Shown here in pieces: positions 63,539-64,000 of a DNA stretch of 64,000 nt (position 1 is its first letter; each line of letters begins with the position of its first letter). A program made the translations under genes and the position numbers. The stretch comes from Couchioplanes caeruleus. GTDB taxonomy: Bacteria; Actinomycetota; Actinomycetes; Mycobacteriales; Micromonosporaceae. Under the pieces are notes generated by a model. The model worked only from the letters and a program-made list of their open reading frames with translations, was not told the origin of the DNA and searched no databases. The stretch spans positions 5,332,001 to 5,396,000 of the forward strand of contig NZ_RJKL01000001.1 in the NCBI RefSeq assembly GCF_003751945.1. The letters run 5' to 3'.

Positions 63539-64000
63539 GCGGTCAGGCTACGGGCCTGCTCGTGCTCCAGCAGCCACGTTTTCACGCCGAGCCCCCAGCG
63601 GTATCCGCGCAGCGTCCCGTCCGTGCCCAGCACCCGGTGGCAGGGCACGAACAGCGCCGCCGCGTTGCGCGCGCAGGCAGTGGCCGCCGCGCGGATCGCG
63701 GCGGGCCGGCCGGTCAACTCCGCGAAGCCGGCGTAGGTCAGCGGCGCGCCCGGCTTGATCTCGCGCATCACCCGCCAGGCCTGGGCGAGGAACGGCCCGC
63801 CGGTGTGCTGATCGACCACGACCTCGTCGATCGCGGTGAGATCACCGTCGAGATAGGACCGAACCGCGTCACCCACCGGCCCCGGTGACGCTGCGGGCCG
63901 CGTCTCCTCCCGCAGCCTTTCGTGTACGAGGGGAAGCAGCTCACCGGCATCCGCGGTGAATCCGGCGGCCCGCACCGCCCCCGCGTCGCTGACGACATAG
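63535..64000 (-). CDS. ogt: Methylated-DNA--protein-cysteine methyltransferase (Ogt/MGMT), 5' end outside window
   Basis: About 155 residues are visible; the frame stays open to the window edge (upstream residues YVVSDAG look coding), so the start lies outside. The methyl-acceptor motif FVPCHRVLG is present with the helix-turn-helix region APLTYAGFAELTGRPAAIRAAATACARN before it and YRWGLGVKTWLLEHE after it. The protein repairs O6-alkylguanine by transferring the alkyl group to its cysteine. It overlaps valS by 4 bases and is probably its upstream operon partner. Confidence 0.92.
   Translation of the reverse strand, partial: YVVSDAGAVRAAGFTADAGELLPLVHERLREETRPAASPGPVGDAVRSYLDGDLTAIDEVVVDQHTGGPFLAQAWRVMREIKPGAPLTYAGFAELTGRPAAIRAAATACARNAAALFVPCHRVLGTDGTLRGYRWGLGVKTWLLEHEQARSLTA

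Overview
The window is about 64 kb of very GC-rich DNA with frequent GTG starts, dense gene packing, many four-base start/stop overlaps and many apparently leaderless genes. Its gene content is that of a high-GC Gram-positive actinomycete. Gene order resembles mycobacteria in two stretches: accA-maf-accE-accD-birA-PH protein-GtrA, and Z-prenyl synthase-phoH2-glpX-DUF4245-xseAB-ispH. The separate mycosin/ESX-like cassette, the kinases with extracellular domains and the gene styles point to Micromonosporaceae, probably Actinoplanes or a close relative. That family placement is inference, not a database match. No phage, transposase, CRISPR array, rRNA or tRNA was recognised.

Layout. 1-4.6 kb: end of a teichoic-acid-type polymerase, a giant two-domain glycosyltransferase/glycerophosphotransferase and a GOLPH3-like (GPP34) protein, overlapping like an operon. 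4.7-8.4 kb: phosphosugar mutase and a receptor-type Ser/Thr kinase. 8.5-19 kb: acyl-CoA mutase large subunit, M20 hydrolase, DUF4349 lipoprotein, MBL-fold protein, coiled-coil protein, GNAT, gamma-glutamylcyclotransferase-like protein, an LpdA-type flavoprotein and a DedA protein. 19-37 kb: an acyl-CoA carboxylase locus (alpha subunit, maf, epsilon subunit, beta subunit, biotin ligase, PH protein). It is split by a three-gene type VII secretion cassette and by a block holding a 1,235-residue kinase, a small membrane protein and two M50 metallopeptidases. 37-46.8 kb: two GtrA proteins, a sigma factor, PEP carboxykinase, a membrane protein, a GGR-like flavoprotein, a Z-prenyl synthase, a trehalose-phosphatase-like protein and PIN-PhoH. 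47-53 kb: secreted lytic transglycosylase-like protein, trypsin-like protease, rhomboid protease, DMT transporter, GlpX, DUF4245 and an LppX-like lipoprotein. 53-64 kb: exonuclease VII, paired membrane proteins, IspH, RmuC, a frameshifted Imm51 gene, a secreted protein, ValRS and an Ogt-type methyltransferase cut by the window edge.

How genes work together. The carboxylase subunits plus biotin ligase make acyl-CoA carboxylase (malonyl/methylmalonyl-CoA supply). The acyl-CoA mutase could interconvert the products but needs a B12-binding subunit not seen here. PckG and GlpX are the two committed gluconeogenic steps. IspH and the Z-prenyl synthase belong to isoprenoid supply.

The most unusual signal is structural. 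At several gene ends the sequence around the stop codon is tandemly duplicated into short degenerate arrays (periods from about 15 to 79 bp). A TGTGA-N6-TCACA site ahead of the lytic transglycosylase gene and an inverted repeat that masks a Shine-Dalgarno sequence at 10.16 kb are also notable.
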